From: Variovorax sp. E3
Lineage (GTDB): Bacteria; Pseudomonadota; Gammaproteobacteria; Burkholderiales; Burkholderiaceae_C
NCBI RefSeq assembly: GCF_016082275.1
Contig: NZ_MOWM01000023.1
Span: 1 to 64,000 of the forward strand
Direction: 5' to 3'
Length of the DNA stretch: 64,000 nt
The position numbers were made by a program, and so were the translations under genes. Each line of letters starts with the position of its first letter. Within the stretch, counting starts at the first letter, position 1. Below, in pieces: positions 7,670 through 16,942 of this stretch. Under the pieces are notes generated by a model, which was not told the DNA's origin, ran no database searches, and saw only the letters and a list, made by a program, of their open reading frames with translations.

Positions 7670-9485
7670 CTAGGGGAGCAGCGCCAGCAATGCAGGGCTT
7701 GCGCGCACCGGCATGGCCAGCAGGATCTGCCCCATGCCCTTGCCCAGCGGGTCGTTGCGCAGCGACGCCATGCCGCCGCCGCCCAGCGCCTGCTCGCAGA
7801 CGAAATTGAAGGCATCGATGCCCGGCACGTCGTAGCGCGTGACGCGGCCCTTGACGAGGTGCGCGAGCCACTCGGCCACGCGCGCCTCGGTGAGCTGTTC
7901 GCGCAGCAGCGGCAGCAGGGCGGGGTGGCGCGCGATGACGCCGATGTTCGAGGTGTCGCCCTTGTCGCCGCTGCGGGCCCAGGCCAGGTGAATCAGCGGG
8001 ACCTCGACGGTGTCCGTGCCCTGCGCTGCCGTATCTGTTTGCGTGGCTCTGGCAGGTGAAGAGATGCGCAGGGCCGTCACCGCATGCGCTTCGGCGCGAG
8101 GAAGGTCGACGGCTTGTCCGTCGACAGTCACGCAAGCCTCCACCCGCGACTTGTCCAGCAGGAAGGCGTACTGCCGTATCGAAGGCGACACCGACGCGCG
8201 GCCGCCGCCCGCGCCCGTGGTGCCTGGCGCCCACGAGGTGCCGGCCGGTGCCACCTCGCGCGCGGACAGCTCCAGCGCGTCCTTGCGCGGGTGCGTCACG
8301 GCCAGGCGCAACACCGCCTCGCGCGTTGAAGGGCTTGTGCATGCGGTCCGTAGCAGGACTCCGCGCCCAGCACTTCGAGCTGCGTCGCGCTGTAGGGGCC
8401 GAAGCCTTGCTGCGCGAACAGCGCGGCGGTGCGCGCAAGGATCGCTTCGCCCGTGCGCCTGGCCTTGGCCACCGCGTCGAAGCCCACGATGGTGAGCTGC
8501 GCCGCCGTCTTGAAGCCGTCGACATAGGTCGCGCTGACCTTGTAGCTCGCGGTCGGCGCATGGCCGCGCGCGCCGTGCACGCGCACGCGGTGTTCGCCCG
8601 CCTGCTCGATGCGCACCTGCGTGAAGTCGGCCGTGACGTCGGGCAGCAGGTAGGCGGCCGGGTCGCCGATTTCATAGAGCATCTGCTCGCCCACCACGGC
8701 GGGCACGAGCTTGCCGCCGGTGCCCGCGGGCTTGGTCACGACGAAGCTGCCGTCGGCGCTGCATTCGACGATGGGGTAGCCGATGTTCGGCCAGTCGGGC
8801 ACGGTGTCCCAGTCGGTGTGCAGGCCGCCGGTGGCCTGGCAGCCGCATTCGATGATGTGGCCCGCGAGGCTGCCGGCAGCGAGCAGGTCGAAGTCGTCGG
8901 CCTGCCATTCGAATTCGTGCATGAGCACGCCGAGCGTGACGGCCGAGTCGACGCAGCGACCCGTGATGACGACTTGCGCGCCCGCGTCGAGCGCGGCTTG
9001 TATGGGCCGCGCGCCGAGGTAGGCATTCGCGGTGAGCACGCGCTCGGGCAGTGCGGCGCCGCTCTGAAGCTCGCGCACGGGCGGCTGCGACTGGCGCAGC
9101 GCCGGGAGCAGGGCGGACACGTCGTCGCCGCTCACCACGGCGATCTTGAGTGCAATGCCTTGCTCGGCGGCGAGCGCGGCCAGTGCGTCGGCGCAGCCTT
9201 GCGGGTTCACGCCGCCCGCGTTGCTCACGACGCGGATGCCTTGTTGCACGACGTCTTTCAGCACGGCCTTCATCGCGATGGAAACGAAGTCGGTCGCATA
9301 GCCCAGCTCGGGCTTCTTGAGCCGCGCGCCGCAAGGATCGACATCGTGAGTTCGGCGAGGTAGTCGAACACGAGGTAGTCGATCTGCCCGCTTTGCACGA
9401 GCTGCGGCGCACCCACGCTGCTGTCGCCCCAGAAGCCGGAGGCGCCGCCGATGCGGACCACACGTTCACTGCTGTTGCTGCTCAT
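7670..9485 (-). CDS. AtuA-family (DUF1446) acyclic terpene utilization protein (two frameshifts)
   Basis: Read across two frames this is one protein of about 605 residues. The N-terminus is RVVRIGGASGFWGDSSVGAP. The centre contains GIRVVSNAGGVNPQGC, TGRCVDSAVTLG and ATGGLHTDWD. The C-terminal part contains LIHLAWARSGDKGDTSNIGV and ends at 7670. These are hallmarks of the AtuA/DUF1446 family found in terpene and short branched acyl-CoA catabolic clusters; the biochemical role is not settled. Breaks lie near 9324-9332 and 8318-8324, each mended by one extra G. The start at 9485 overlaps the enoyl-CoA hydratase stop by 4 nt. Neighbours (enoyl-CoA hydratase, Old Yellow Enzyme) fit degradation of a branched or unsaturated acid. 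Confidence 0.83.
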
Positions 9486-10267
9486 CGGCCGCTCCACTGT
9501 GGCTTGCGTTTCTCGCGGAAGGCGAGCTGCCCTTCGGCCGCGTCTTCGGTCAGCGCGAAGAGGCCGATCTGGCTTTCGGTGAAGGCCATCGACTCCTCGA
9601 AGGCCATGGCCTCGATCTTCTTCATCGTGTAGAGACCGCGGCGGATGGCGGCAGGCGACTTGTCGAGCATGCGGCCGAGCAGCCAGTCGACGCTTTCGTC
9701 GACGTCGTCGCTCACGCGGTTCACGAGCCTGAGTTCGAGCGCCTGCGCGGCGGTGATGGGTTCGCCGGTGATGCACATCTCGGCCAGCACGCGGCGCGGC
9801 AGCAGGCCGCCGAGCACGCTCAAGACCTGCGCGGGAAAGAGGCCGACCTTCACCTCGGGCAGCCCGAACACGGCCTGGCTGCCGGCCACGGCCATGTCGC
9901 ACATCGCCATGATCCCCATGCCGCCCGCCATGCAGGCGCCGTTGACGCGCGCGATCAGCGGCACGGTCGACTGGCGGGCCTGGCGGAACAGGTTGGCGAA
10001 GCCCTGGTAGGGCGCCGCGTAGTCGAACTTGAAGGCGGTGCCGCTCTGCAAATCGGCGCCCGCGCAGAAGGCGCGCGTGCCGGCGCCGGTGATGACCACG
10101 GCGCGCACGGCGGGGTCGTTGTTGGCGCGGGCGAGCGCATCGCCCAGGCCGGCGAGCACGGCGGCGCTGATGGCATTGCGGCGCTCTTCGCGGTCGATGG
10201 TGAGCCACATGACGGGCCCGCGCATTTCTTCGCGCAGTTCGCTGGTGGGGGGAGGGGTGTCGGGCAT
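9482..10267 (-). CDS. enoyl-CoA hydratase/isomerase family protein
   Basis: A 261-residue crotonase-fold enzyme. The oxyanion-hole segments are TRAFCAGADLQ (about residue 70) and NGACMAGGMGIMAMCDMAVA (about 112-130), and a glutamate is present in FGLPEVKVGLFP. It probably hydrates or isomerises an enoyl-CoA. ATG 10267 was taken as the start because AGGAA lies about 8 nt upstream; a longer in-frame extension has no ribosome site. Its stop overlaps the start of the AtuA-like gene by 4 nt. The two-gene coupling is reminiscent of atu/liu-type clusters, but the other carboxylase genes of those clusters are absent here. Confidence 0.9.
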   Translation of the reverse strand: MPDTPPPTSELREEMRGPVMWLTIDREERRNAISAAVLAGLGDALARANNDPAVRAVVITGAGTRAFCAGADLQSGTAFKFDYAAPYQGFANLFRQARQSTVPLIARVNGACMAGGMGIMAMCDMAVAGSQAVFGLPEVKVGLFPAQVLSVLGGLLPRRVLAEMCITGEPITAAQALELRLVNRVSDDVDESVDWLLGRMLDKSPAAIRRGLYTMKKIEAMAFEESMAFTESQIGLFALTEDAAEGQLAFREKRKPQWSGR

Positions 10268-10321
10268 GGCGCGGGTTCCTTCGTCTTCAGCCTTCTGAAG
10301 TTCTGCCCGTAGCGTGACCCG

Positions 10322-10346
10322 AAAAAAAAGCCGCGGCATGCGGCTT
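10322..10346 (-). terminator. rho-independent terminator after the GST gene
   Basis: On the minus strand the sequence reads AAGCCGC-ATGCC-GCGGCTT followed by an unbroken T run. This is a perfect 7-bp GC-rich stem with a 5-nt loop, the textbook intrinsic terminator shape. It lies about 80 nt past the GST stop codon. A second, weaker GC-rich inverted repeat (about 10353-10394) sits between them. Confidence 0.8.
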
Positions 10347-10424
10347 GTGGCTGAAACGGGCCGGGTTTTCCCTGAAGGGTGCCCGGCCTGTTTCGGTCTT
10401 TTGAAGACTTCTGCTTGCTTCGTC

Positions 10425-11032
10425 TTACTTCAGCAGGCCTTCAGCCTTCATTGCTTCCTGAACCGCGGGGCGGGCGCCGACGCGTGCGTGCCAGGATTGC
10501 ACGTTGGGGTAGCCGGAGATGTCGACGCCAGTCGCTTGCTCCAGTTGGTGACGGTGAACAGGTAGCCGTCGGCCACGCTGAAGGTGTCGCCCATCAGGTA
10601 CTGCTTGCCGGCCAGTTCGCTGTCGAGCCACTTGAAGCGCGACGCCAGCTTGTCCTTGGCGATGGTCTTGGCTTCTTCGGGCATGGCCGGGTTGAACAGC
10701 GGGCTGAAGCCCTTGTGGATTTCGGTGCCGATGAAGGTCAGCCACTCCTGCAGGCGGTAGCGCGGCATGGTGCCGGCGGCCGGTGCCAGGTTCTTGGTGG
10801 GGACCAGGTCGGCGATGTATTGCAGGATGGCCGGGCCTTCGCGCAGGCGGGTGCCGTCGTCGAGTTCGAGCATCGGCACATAGCCCAGCGGGTTGATGCC
10901 GTAGTAGTCGGTGCCGTCTTGCAGCTTGTGGCTCTTGGTGCTGGCCAGCACGGGTTCGAAGGCCAGGCCGGCTTCGTGCATGGCGATGTGGGGGGAGAGC
11001 GAGCAGGCGCCGGGCGAGTAGTACAGCTTCAT
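10425..11032 (-). CDS. glutathione S-transferase, beta-class-like (frameshifted near C-terminus)
   Basis: A bacterial GST starting MKLYYSPGACSLSPHIAMHEAG; Cys10 and the SPGACS motif are typical of beta-class GSTs, which use an N-terminal cysteine. The GSH-binding stretch GYVPMLELDDGTRLREGPAILQYI is present. Near 10533-10536 the frame breaks after TVTNWSK and resumes as ATGVDISGYPNVQSWHARVGARPAVQEAMKAEGLLK. Adding one G (AAGGCG for AAGCG) gives about 202 residues, the usual length. Residues after the break match family expectations (helix with NV..WH.RV..RPAVQ.A), so the protein is probably intact in the organism. A terminator follows at 10322-10346. Confidence 0.88.
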
Positions 11033-11227
11033 TCGAAATAACTCCAGTGGATTTGGCGAGGTGGCCAGATGTGATTTTTCTGGGAGACCGCTGCGCATGC
11101 TAGCGGGTTTGGCGGCATCGCGTTTTTGTCCTACGGCGCATGCGCGGGGCGACTATCGGGCGCCCGCGCGGCCGTTTCTAAGCTGCGTCGCACGGTGGGC
11201 AGGGGTCCGCCGACGAAGGAGTCTCGA

Positions 11228-11413
11228 ATGTTGAAGTACGCGATCATCTTTGCCGTCATCTCGCTGGTGGCCGGCCTGCTGGGCTTCGGTGGCGTGGCCG
11301 CCGGCGCGGCGGGCATCGCCAAGTTGCTGTTCGGCCTGTTCCTGGTGCTGGCGGTGCTGTTCGTGGTGCTGGCCGCCCTGGGCGTGGGTGCTGTCAAGAA
11401 AGCGCTGGACTGA
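11228..11413 (+). CDS. DUF1328 small membrane protein (YtjA-like)
   Basis: A 61-residue protein made almost entirely of two hydrophobic segments ([20 protein letters not shown] and a second [19 protein letters not shown]), as in the YtjA/DUF1328 family. It begins [12 protein letters not shown], a signature of that family, and AAGGAG lies 7 nt ahead of the ATG. The family is widespread in Proteobacteria and often stress-induced in the cell envelope, but its function is unknown. Two small downstream genes on the same strand may be co-transcribed. Confidence 0.88.
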   Translation: MLKYAIIFAVISLVAGLLGFGGVAAGAAGIAKLLFGLFLVLAVLFVVLAALGVGAVKKALD

Positions 11414-11415
11414 CG

Positions 11416-11562
11416 ATGCCGCGTGACAAACCCCGGTGGCTGCGGGCGCGGCCGCTGGGCTGGCTGCTGCAGAGTCCGGCGCATCGCGTGTTGCGGGTGC
11501 TGCTGGTGACGCAGGCGCACTGGCAGTTGCCCGAACACCGCTCGCGTCGACGACGCACCTGA
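11416..11562 (+). CDS. short hypothetical ORF (48 aa)
   Basis: An ATG 3 nt after the DUF1328 stop opens a 48-residue frame that ends 12 nt before the transglutaminase-like gene. The product is basic, Arg/Trp-rich and has one weakly hydrophobic stretch (VLRVLLVTQ). Its position fills the gap between two real genes, which is the only support. No domain is recognised and no good ribosome site is visible. It could be a spurious ORF in a high-GC intergenic stretch. Confidence 0.35.
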   Translation: MPRDKPRWLRARPLGWLLQSPAHRVLRVLLVTQAHWQLPEHRSRRRRT

Positions 11563-11574
11563 TCCGGAAAACCC

Positions 11575-12462
11575 ATGCACATCTCCCACATCGACGCGCG
11601 GCTCGACTACGAGGTGGCCGGGCCGGCCCACCTGCTGCTCAACATCGAGGCGGCGCGCTCGGGCGCGCAGGCCGTGGTCAGCGAGGCGCTGAGCATCGAG
11701 CCGCCGACGGCGATGCAGGTGTTCTGCGACGAGTCGAGCGGCAACCGCTTCATCCGCTTCGATGCGGCGCCGGGCCCGCTCACGATCAGCTACAAGGCCA
11801 CGGTGCAGCGCGCGCACCTGCTGGTGCCGCCCGACCTGCGCGAGGTGTCCGTGAGCGAGGTGCCCGACGAAGTGCTGCATTACATGATGCCGACACGCTA
11901 CTGCGAGTCGGACCTGATGTCGCGTTGCGCGCAGCAGCTGTTCGGCGACCTGCCGCCGGGCATCGGCCGCGTGCAGGCGATCGTCGACTGGATCCACGAA
12001 AGCATTGCCTACGAGCCGGGCAGCAGCGACTCGACCACCACCGCGCGCGAAGTGTTCGTGGAACGTGCCGGCGTGTGCCGCGACTTCGCGCACCTGGGCA
12101 TCACCTTCTGCCGCGCGCTCAACATCCCGGCGCGGCTGGTGGTGGGCTACGTGTGGTTCGACGAGCCGCCGCAAGACTTCCATGCCGTGTTCGAAGCCTG
12201 GCTCGGCGGCCAGTGGGTGCTGTTCGACGCCACGCGCATGGCGCCGGTCGACCGGCTGGTGCGCGTGGGCACCGGGCGCGACGCGAAGGACGTGGCCTTC
12301 TGCACGATCTTCGGCAACGTGCGCATGACCGACAAGAAGCTCATGGTCCGCGAACTGCAGGACGAAAGCCTGCAGCCGTCGAAGGCGCCGCCGCCCACGG
12401 GTGAACTGGTGGGCATCGAGAAGCCCGTGCCGGTGGTGCAAGTGGCGGAAGTGACGGGCTGA
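11575..12462 (+). CDS. transglutaminase-like cysteine peptidase-fold protein
   Basis: A 295-residue protein of the transglutaminase-like superfamily. The catalytic triad is visible as Cys168 (RAGVCRDFAHLG), His203 (DFHAVFEAW) and Asp218 (LFDATR). The N-terminal 110 residues form the beta-rich domain usual for bacterial members (YKATVQRAHLLVPPDLREV). Such proteins act as peptidases or amidases on peptide or protein substrates in the cytoplasm; no signal peptide is seen. An AT-rich palindrome at 12473-12493 follows and probably ends the transcript. Confidence 0.88.
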   Translation: MHISHIDARLDYEVAGPAHLLLNIEAARSGAQAVVSEALSIEPPTAMQVFCDESSGNRFIRFDAAPGPLTISYKATVQRAHLLVPPDLREVSVSEVPDEVLHYMMPTRYCESDLMSRCAQQLFGDLPPGIGRVQAIVDWIHESIAYEPGSSDSTTTAREVFVERAGVCRDFAHLGITFCRALNIPARLVVGYVWFDEPPQDFHAVFEAWLGGQWVLFDATRMAPVDRLVRVGTGRDAKDVAFCTIFGNVRMTDKKLMVRELQDESLQPSKAPPPTGELVGIEKPVPVVQVAEVTG

Positions 12463-12472
12463 CGTGGGTTGG

Positions 12473-12493
12473 TTGCTATTAAATATATAGCAA
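12473..12493. repeat. AT-rich palindrome, probable terminator
   Basis: TTGCTAT and ATAGCAA form perfect 7-nt arms around a TAAATAT loop, 10 nt past the transglutaminase-like stop. It is the most AT-rich spot in a GC-rich region and stands just upstream of the mnmG promoter region. It resembles short AT-rich palindromes I recall between genes in related bacteria, but this cannot be confirmed here. A role as a bidirectional terminator is inference. Confidence 0.5.
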
Positions 12494-12638
12494 ACTTTGA
12501 AGAAGCGGCGGGCCTTGGCGGGCGAATTGGCATGGCCCTCTAGCTTGTCCACACAATGGGCGCAGACGGGCACCGGCGATTAAAATTGGTGCCCCCTTTT
12601 GCGCCGCGCACGCGTCAGTTGTGCGCCCCCATTTTCAA

Positions 12639-14585
12639 ATGCTGTACCCCGAAGAATTCGACGTGATCGTCGTCGGCGGTGGCCATGCCGGCACCGAAGC
12701 CGCGCTCGCCGCCGCGCGCATGGGCGCCAAGACGCTGCTGCTCTCCCACAACATCGAGACGCTGGGGCAGATGAGCTGCAACCCGTCGATCGGCGGTATC
12801 GGCAAGGGCCACCTCGTGAAAGAGGTCGACGCGCTGGGCGGCGCGATGGCCATTGCCACCGACGAGGCCGGCATCCAGTTTCGCATTCTCAATTCGAGCA
12901 AGGGCCCGGCCGTGCGTGCCACGCGCGCGCAGGCCGACCGTGTCTTGTACAAGGCGGCCATTCGCCATCGCCTGGAAAACCAGCCGAACCTGAGCCTGTT
13001 CCAGCAAGCGGTCGACGACCTGATGGTGGAGGGCGACCGCGTGGTCGGCGCCGTCACGCAGGTGGGCATTGCCTTTCGCGCGCGCACCGTGGTGCTCACG
13101 GCGGGGACTTTTCTGGACGGACGCATCCACGTCGGCCTCGACAACTACCAGGCCGGCCGCGCGGGCGACCCGCCGGCCGTCAGCCTGTCGGCACGCCTGA
13201 AGGAACTCAAGCTGCCGCAAGGCCGCCTGAAGACCGGCACGCCGCCGCGGCTCGACGGTCGCAGCATCGACTTTTCGAAGTGCACCGAGCAACCCGGCGA
13301 CGGCATGCCCGGTGGGGCAGGGCCGATGCCGGTGTTCAGCTTCATGGGCCGCACGGACATGCATCCGAAGCAGATGGCCTGCTGGATCACCCACACCAAC
13401 GCGCGCACGCACGACATCATTCGTTCGGGCTTCGACCGCAGCCCGATGTTCACCGGCAAGATCGACGGCGTGGGCCCGCGCTATTGCCCGAGCGTCGAAG
13501 ACAAGATCAACCGCTTTGCCGACAAGGAAAGCCACCAGATCTTTCTCGAGCCCGAAGGCCTGACGACCAACGAGTACTACCCGAACGGGATCTCGACCAG
13601 CCTGCCGTTCGACATCCAGTACCAGCTGGTGCGGTCGATGCCGGGCCTGGAGAACGCGCACATCCTGCGTCCGGGCTACGCCATCGAGTACGACTACTTC
13701 GACCCGCGTGAACTCAAGAGCAGCTTCGAGACCCGCTCGGTCAAGGGCTTGTTCTTTGCAGGACAGATCAACGGCACGACCGGCTACGAAGAGGCGGCGG
13801 CCCAAGGCCTGTTCGCCGGCATCAACGCCGCGCTGCAGTGCCGGGGCGAAGACGCCTGGCTGCCGCGCCGCGATGAAGCCTACCTGGGTGTGCTGGTCGA
13901 CGACCTGATCACCAAGGGCGTGACCGAGCCGTACCGCATGTTCACCAGCCGCGCGGAGTTTCGCCTGCAACTGCGGGAGGACAACGCCGACATGCGCCTG
14001 ACCGAAGCAGGGCGCAAGCTGGGCCTGGTGGACGACGCGCGCTGGGATGCATTCAGCCGCAAGCGTGACAATGTTTCACGTGAAACAGAGCGACTCAAGT
14101 CGATCTGGGTGAACCCGCGCAACCTGCCTGCTTCGGAGTCGGAGCGGGTGCTGGGCAAGGCCATCGACCACGAATACAACCTGGCCGACCTGCTGCGCCG
14201 GCCCGACGTGAACTACGAAACGCTGATGTCGCTGGACGGTGGCAAGTACGGCGCACCCGCTGCGCTCAGCGAAACCGAGGTCGAGCAGATCGAGATCTCG
14301 GCCAAGTACTCGGGGTACATCGAACGCCAGCACGACGAAGTCGAGCGTGCGGCGCACTTCGAGAACCTGAAGCTCCCGGCTGATTTCGACTACGGGCAGG
14401 TCAAGGCGCTGAGTTTTGAAGTCCGCCAGAAGCTGGACAAGCACCGTCCGGAAACGCTGGGCCTGGCCTCGCGCATCTCCGGCGTCACGCCGGCTGCCAT
14501 CTCGCTGTTGATGATTCACCTGCGCAAGGGCGGCCACAAGGCCTTCGCCCGCGACGCTGCGACCACGGAAGCATCTGCCGAATGA
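12639..14585 (+). CDS. mnmG: tRNA uridine-5-carboxymethylaminomethyl modification enzyme MnmG (GidA)
   Basis: A 648-residue FAD protein that with MnmE adds the carboxymethylaminomethyl group to wobble U34 of certain tRNAs. The N-terminal dinucleotide-binding motif is [22 protein letters not shown]. The conserved [31 protein letters not shown] region follows, and [14 protein letters not shown] and [18 protein letters not shown] mark the family. Length is close to E. coli MnmG (629). ATG 12639 is preferred; a GTG at 12621 is in frame. It overlaps rsmG by 4 nt and heads the mnmG-rsmG-lysE-parA-parB run. A parS site lies inside the gene at 14072. Confidence 0.97.
   Translation: MLYPEEFDVIVVGGGHAGTEAALAAARMGAKTLLLSHNIETLGQMSCNPSIGGIGKGHLVKEVDALGGAMAIATDEAGIQFRILNSSKGPAVRATRAQADRVLYKAAIRHRLENQPNLSLFQQAVDDLMVEGDRVVGAVTQVGIAFRARTVVLTAGTFLDGRIHVGLDNYQAGRAGDPPAVSLSARLKELKLPQGRLKTGTPPRLDGRSIDFSKCTEQPGDGMPGGAGPMPVFSFMGRTDMHPKQMACWITHTNARTHDIIRSGFDRSPMFTGKIDGVGPRYCPSVEDKINRFADKESHQIFLEPEGLTTNEYYPNGISTSLPFDIQYQLVRSMPGLENAHILRPGYAIEYDYFDPRELKSSFETRSVKGLFFAGQINGTTGYEEAAAQGLFAGINAALQCRGEDAWLPRRDEAYLGVLVDDLITKGVTEPYRMFTSRAEFRLQLREDNADMRLTEAGRKLGLVDDARWDAFSRKRDNVSRETERLKSIWVNPRNLPASESERVLGKAIDHEYNLADLLRRPDVNYETLMSLDGGKYGAPAALSETEVEQIEISAKYSGYIERQHDEVERAAHFENLKLPADFDYGQVKALSFEVRQKLDKHRPETLGLASRISGVTPAAISLLMIHLRKGGHKAFARDAATTEASAE
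14072..14087. other. parS centromere site (exact consensus)
   Basis: TGTTTCACGTGAAACA is a perfect 16-bp palindrome identical to the bacterial parS consensus bound by ParB. It lies inside the mnmG coding sequence, in the codons for a NVSRETE segment, and about 3.4 kb before parB. ParB should nucleate here and spread over the mnmG-parB region to drive chromosome segregation with ParA. Confidence 0.93.
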
Positions 14586-15223
14586 CGGCGCCGATCGACA
14601 CGCTGCGCGCAGGCGCAGCCGCCATGGGCGTTGCCCTGTCCGACGCCCAAGGCGAACAGCTGCTGGCCTACGGCACGCTGATGCTCAAGTGGAACAAGGT
14701 CTACAACCTCACGGCCCTGCGGGATCCGGCCAGCGTGCTGACGCACCACTTGCTCGACAGCCTGGCGGCCGTCGCACCGTTGCAGCGCGAGTGGGCAGGG
14801 AAGGGCAAGCTGCTCGACGTGGGCTCGGGCGGTGGTTTGCCCGGTGTGGTGATCGCCATCATGCGACCCGACATCGAGGTGAGTTGCCTGGACGCGGTCG
14901 CCAAGAAGGCTGCATTCGTGCAGCAAGTGGCCGCCGAACTGGAGCTGCCGAACCTTCGCGGGCTGCACGCCCGGGTCGAATCCCTGGCCGGCAGCTACGA
15001 AGTCATCAGCTCGCGTGCCTTCGCCTCGCTGCCTGATTTCTTCAACGGCTCGATGAATCTGCTCGCACCGGGCGGTGTCTGGCTGGCCATGAAGGGCAAG
15101 CTACCGACCGACGAACTCGCCGCCTTGCCTGCCGGCGTTGCAGTGTTTCACGTGGAACAACTGACGGTTCCGGGCCTGGATGCTGAGCGCTGCATCGTCT
15201 GGGCGCGCAAAGAGACCGCGTAA
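14582..15223 (+). CDS. rsmG: 16S rRNA (guanine527-N7)-methyltransferase RsmG (GidB)
   Basis: A 213-residue SAM-dependent methyltransferase that modifies G527 of 16S rRNA. The SAM-binding motif [17 protein letters not shown] (about residues 77-93) and the early [14 protein letters not shown] motif are diagnostic. The [12 protein letters not shown] segment is the family motif V region. The start overlaps the mnmG stop by 4 nt (ATGA), so translation is coupled. A near-consensus parS lies in its 3' part at 15144. Confidence 0.96.
   Translation: MTAPIDTLRAGAAAMGVALSDAQGEQLLAYGTLMLKWNKVYNLTALRDPASVLTHHLLDSLAAVAPLQREWAGKGKLLDVGSGGGLPGVVIAIMRPDIEVSCLDAVAKKAAFVQQVAAELELPNLRGLHARVESLAGSYEVISSRAFASLPDFFNGSMNLLAPGGVWLAMKGKLPTDELAALPAGVAVFHVEQLTVPGLDAERCIVWARKETA
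15144..15159. other. parS centromere site (one mismatch)
   Basis: TGTTTCACGTGGAACA differs from the parS palindrome by a single base in the right arm, a variant that ParB proteins commonly accept. It lies in the rsmG coding sequence, 1.07 kb after the exact parS in mnmG. Two sites close together upstream of parAB support a functional origin-proximal partition locus. Confidence 0.85.
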
Positions 15224-15351
15224 ATACGCGAAAGAGACGGCGACCCCGGCAAAAGCCGGCGCCGGAACGGTCTTCACGGCGTCGTGCTCGCTTAGACTCG
15301 ATGCCTCCCTCTGGTCTCTCTCTCCCGGCTCGCTTTTTCGAGGCAAAACCC

Positions 15352-15966
15352 ATGTTCGGCATCGCTGACTACGGCGCATTCGTCGCCGCCATCGTCCTCT
15401 TCCTTTTGATTCCCGGTCCGGGCAACCTGGCGCTGATCACCTCGACCAGCAAAGGCGGAATCCGTGGCGGACTGGCAGCGACCACCGGCGTGATCCTTGG
15501 CGACCAGTGCCTGATGTGGGCAGCGGTGGCGGGCGTGTCGGCCGTGCTGGCTGCCTACCCGGCCGCATTCAAGGCGGTGCAGTGGCTCGGTGCCGTGTAC
15601 CTGGGCTGGCTGGGCCTCAAGATGCTGCTGGCCAAGCCCGGCTCGGCGCCCATCCTGAACATCAAGCCCAGCCACTTCCTGCGCCAGGCCTTCACCATCA
15701 CCCTGCTGAACCCCAAGGCGATCGTGTTCTACATGGCCTTCTTCCCGCTGTTCGTGGACCCCGCCCGTCACCAGGGCCTGGTCACTTTCGGCGCGATGGC
15801 GGTCACGATTGCCGCGCTGACCTTCCTGTACGGCCTGACCTCGACGCTGCTCACGCACTTCCTGGCCGAGCGCATCCGTGCCAATCCCCGCATTTCGAGC
15901 ACCCTCGAAAAGCTCGCCGGCACCTTCCTGATCGCCTTCGGCATCAAGCTCGCGATTTCCCGCTGA
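15352..15966 (+). CDS. LysE family amino-acid exporter
   Basis: A 204-residue inner-membrane protein with about six hydrophobic segments. FLLIPGPGNLALITSTSKGG near the N-terminus is the conserved LysE/RhtB motif (PGPxxxx), and LNPKAIVFYMAFFPLFVDP is the second family signature. It should export an amino acid or derivative, possibly a homoserine-lactone-like compound; the substrate is not predictable. The ATG at 15352 is preceded by GAGG; an upstream ATG at 15301 would add 17 non-family residues. It lies between rsmG and parA. Confidence 0.9.
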   Translation: MFGIADYGAFVAAIVLFLLIPGPGNLALITSTSKGGIRGGLAATTGVILGDQCLMWAAVAGVSAVLAAYPAAFKAVQWLGAVYLGWLGLKMLLAKPGSAPILNIKPSHFLRQAFTITLLNPKAIVFYMAFFPLFVDPARHQGLVTFGAMAVTIAALTFLYGLTSTLLTHFLAERIRANPRISSTLEKLAGTFLIAFGIKLAISR

Positions 15967-15984
15967 CCCTCCGGTACTGACGAC

Positions 15985-16923
15985 ATGGCCAAGATTTTCT
16001 GCATTGCCAACCAAAAGGGCGGCGTCGGCAAGACCACCACCACCGTCAATCTCGCGGCCGGCCTGGCCAAGGTTGGCCAGCGTGTGCTGATGATCGACCT
16101 TGATCCCCAGGGCAACGCGACCATGGGCTCGGGCATCGACAAGCGCCAGCTCGAGCTGACGGTGTACGACGTGCTGCTCGAATCGGCCTCGGTGGCCGAG
16201 GCGCGGGTCAAGGCCGACAAGCTGGTGGAGGGCGGTTGCGGCTACGACGTGCTGGGCGCCAACCGCGAACTGGCCGGCGCCGAGGTCGAAATGGTGGCGC
16301 TCGACCGCCGCGAAAAGCGCCTGCGCACGGCCCTGGCCGCGGTGGGCGCCGAGTACGACTTCGTGCTGATCGACTGCCCGCCCAGCCTGAGCCTGCTCAC
16401 GCTCAACGGCCTGTGTGCCGCCCACGGCGTGATCGTGCCGATGCAGTGCGAGTACTTCGCGCTCGAAGGGCTGACCGACCTGGTCAACACCATCAAGCAG
16501 GTGCACGCCAACCTCAACAAGAACCTGCAGATCATCGGCCTGCTGCGCGTGATGTTCGATCCGCGCATCACGCTGCAGCAGCAGGTGAGCGAGCAGCTCA
16601 AGTCCCACTTCGGCGACAAGGTGTTCGACACTGTGATCCCGCGCAATGTGCGGCTGGCCGAGGCACCCAGCTACGGCCTGCCCGGCGTGGTGTTCGACCC
16701 GGCCGCGCGCGGCAGCCAGGCCTTCATTGCCTTTGCCCAGGAGCTGATCGAGAAGATGCCGCCCGCGAGCGCGTTCGCCTCGGGTGCGGTGGCGCCGCCG
16801 ATCGCGCCGGTCGAGCGCATCGCGCCGGACCTGCCGATTCCGGACGACGTGATGGCGCCGGCCGCTGCACCGGCCGCCGCGTCCGCATCCACATCCGATT
16901 CCCCCAGCGAAAACAACGCCTGA
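15985..16923 (+). CDS. parA: chromosome partitioning ATPase ParA (Soj)
   Basis: A 312-residue Walker-type ATPase that binds DNA nonspecifically and segregates ParB-parS complexes. The deviant Walker A (NQKGGVGKTTTTVNLAAGL), Walker A' (VLMIDLDPQGN) and the IDCPPSLSLLTLN motif are all present. The core ends near residue 258. A Pro/Ala/Ser-rich tail of about 55 residues follows, longer than in typical Soj and likely disordered. It lies 18 nt after lysE and 19 nt before the hydrolase gene. Confidence 0.96.
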   Translation: MAKIFCIANQKGGVGKTTTTVNLAAGLAKVGQRVLMIDLDPQGNATMGSGIDKRQLELTVYDVLLESASVAEARVKADKLVEGGCGYDVLGANRELAGAEVEMVALDRREKRLRTALAAVGAEYDFVLIDCPPSLSLLTLNGLCAAHGVIVPMQCEYFALEGLTDLVNTIKQVHANLNKNLQIIGLLRVMFDPRITLQQQVSEQLKSHFGDKVFDTVIPRNVRLAEAPSYGLPGVVFDPAARGSQAFIAFAQELIEKMPPASAFASGAVAPPIAPVERIAPDLPIPDDVMAPAAAPAAASASTSDSPSENNA

Positions 16924-16942
16924 GGCGAGGCCGCCCCATCCC

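Noticed and set aside
10353..10394. Second terminator between the GST and hydratase genes
   Set aside because: A long GC-rich inverted repeat is present but lacks a T run; the site at 10322-10346 explains termination better.
12545..12553. Chromosomal origin of replication
   Set aside because: Only one DnaA-box-like word is present, with no AT-rich unwinding region, dnaA or dnaN gene. The region is at most origin-proximal.
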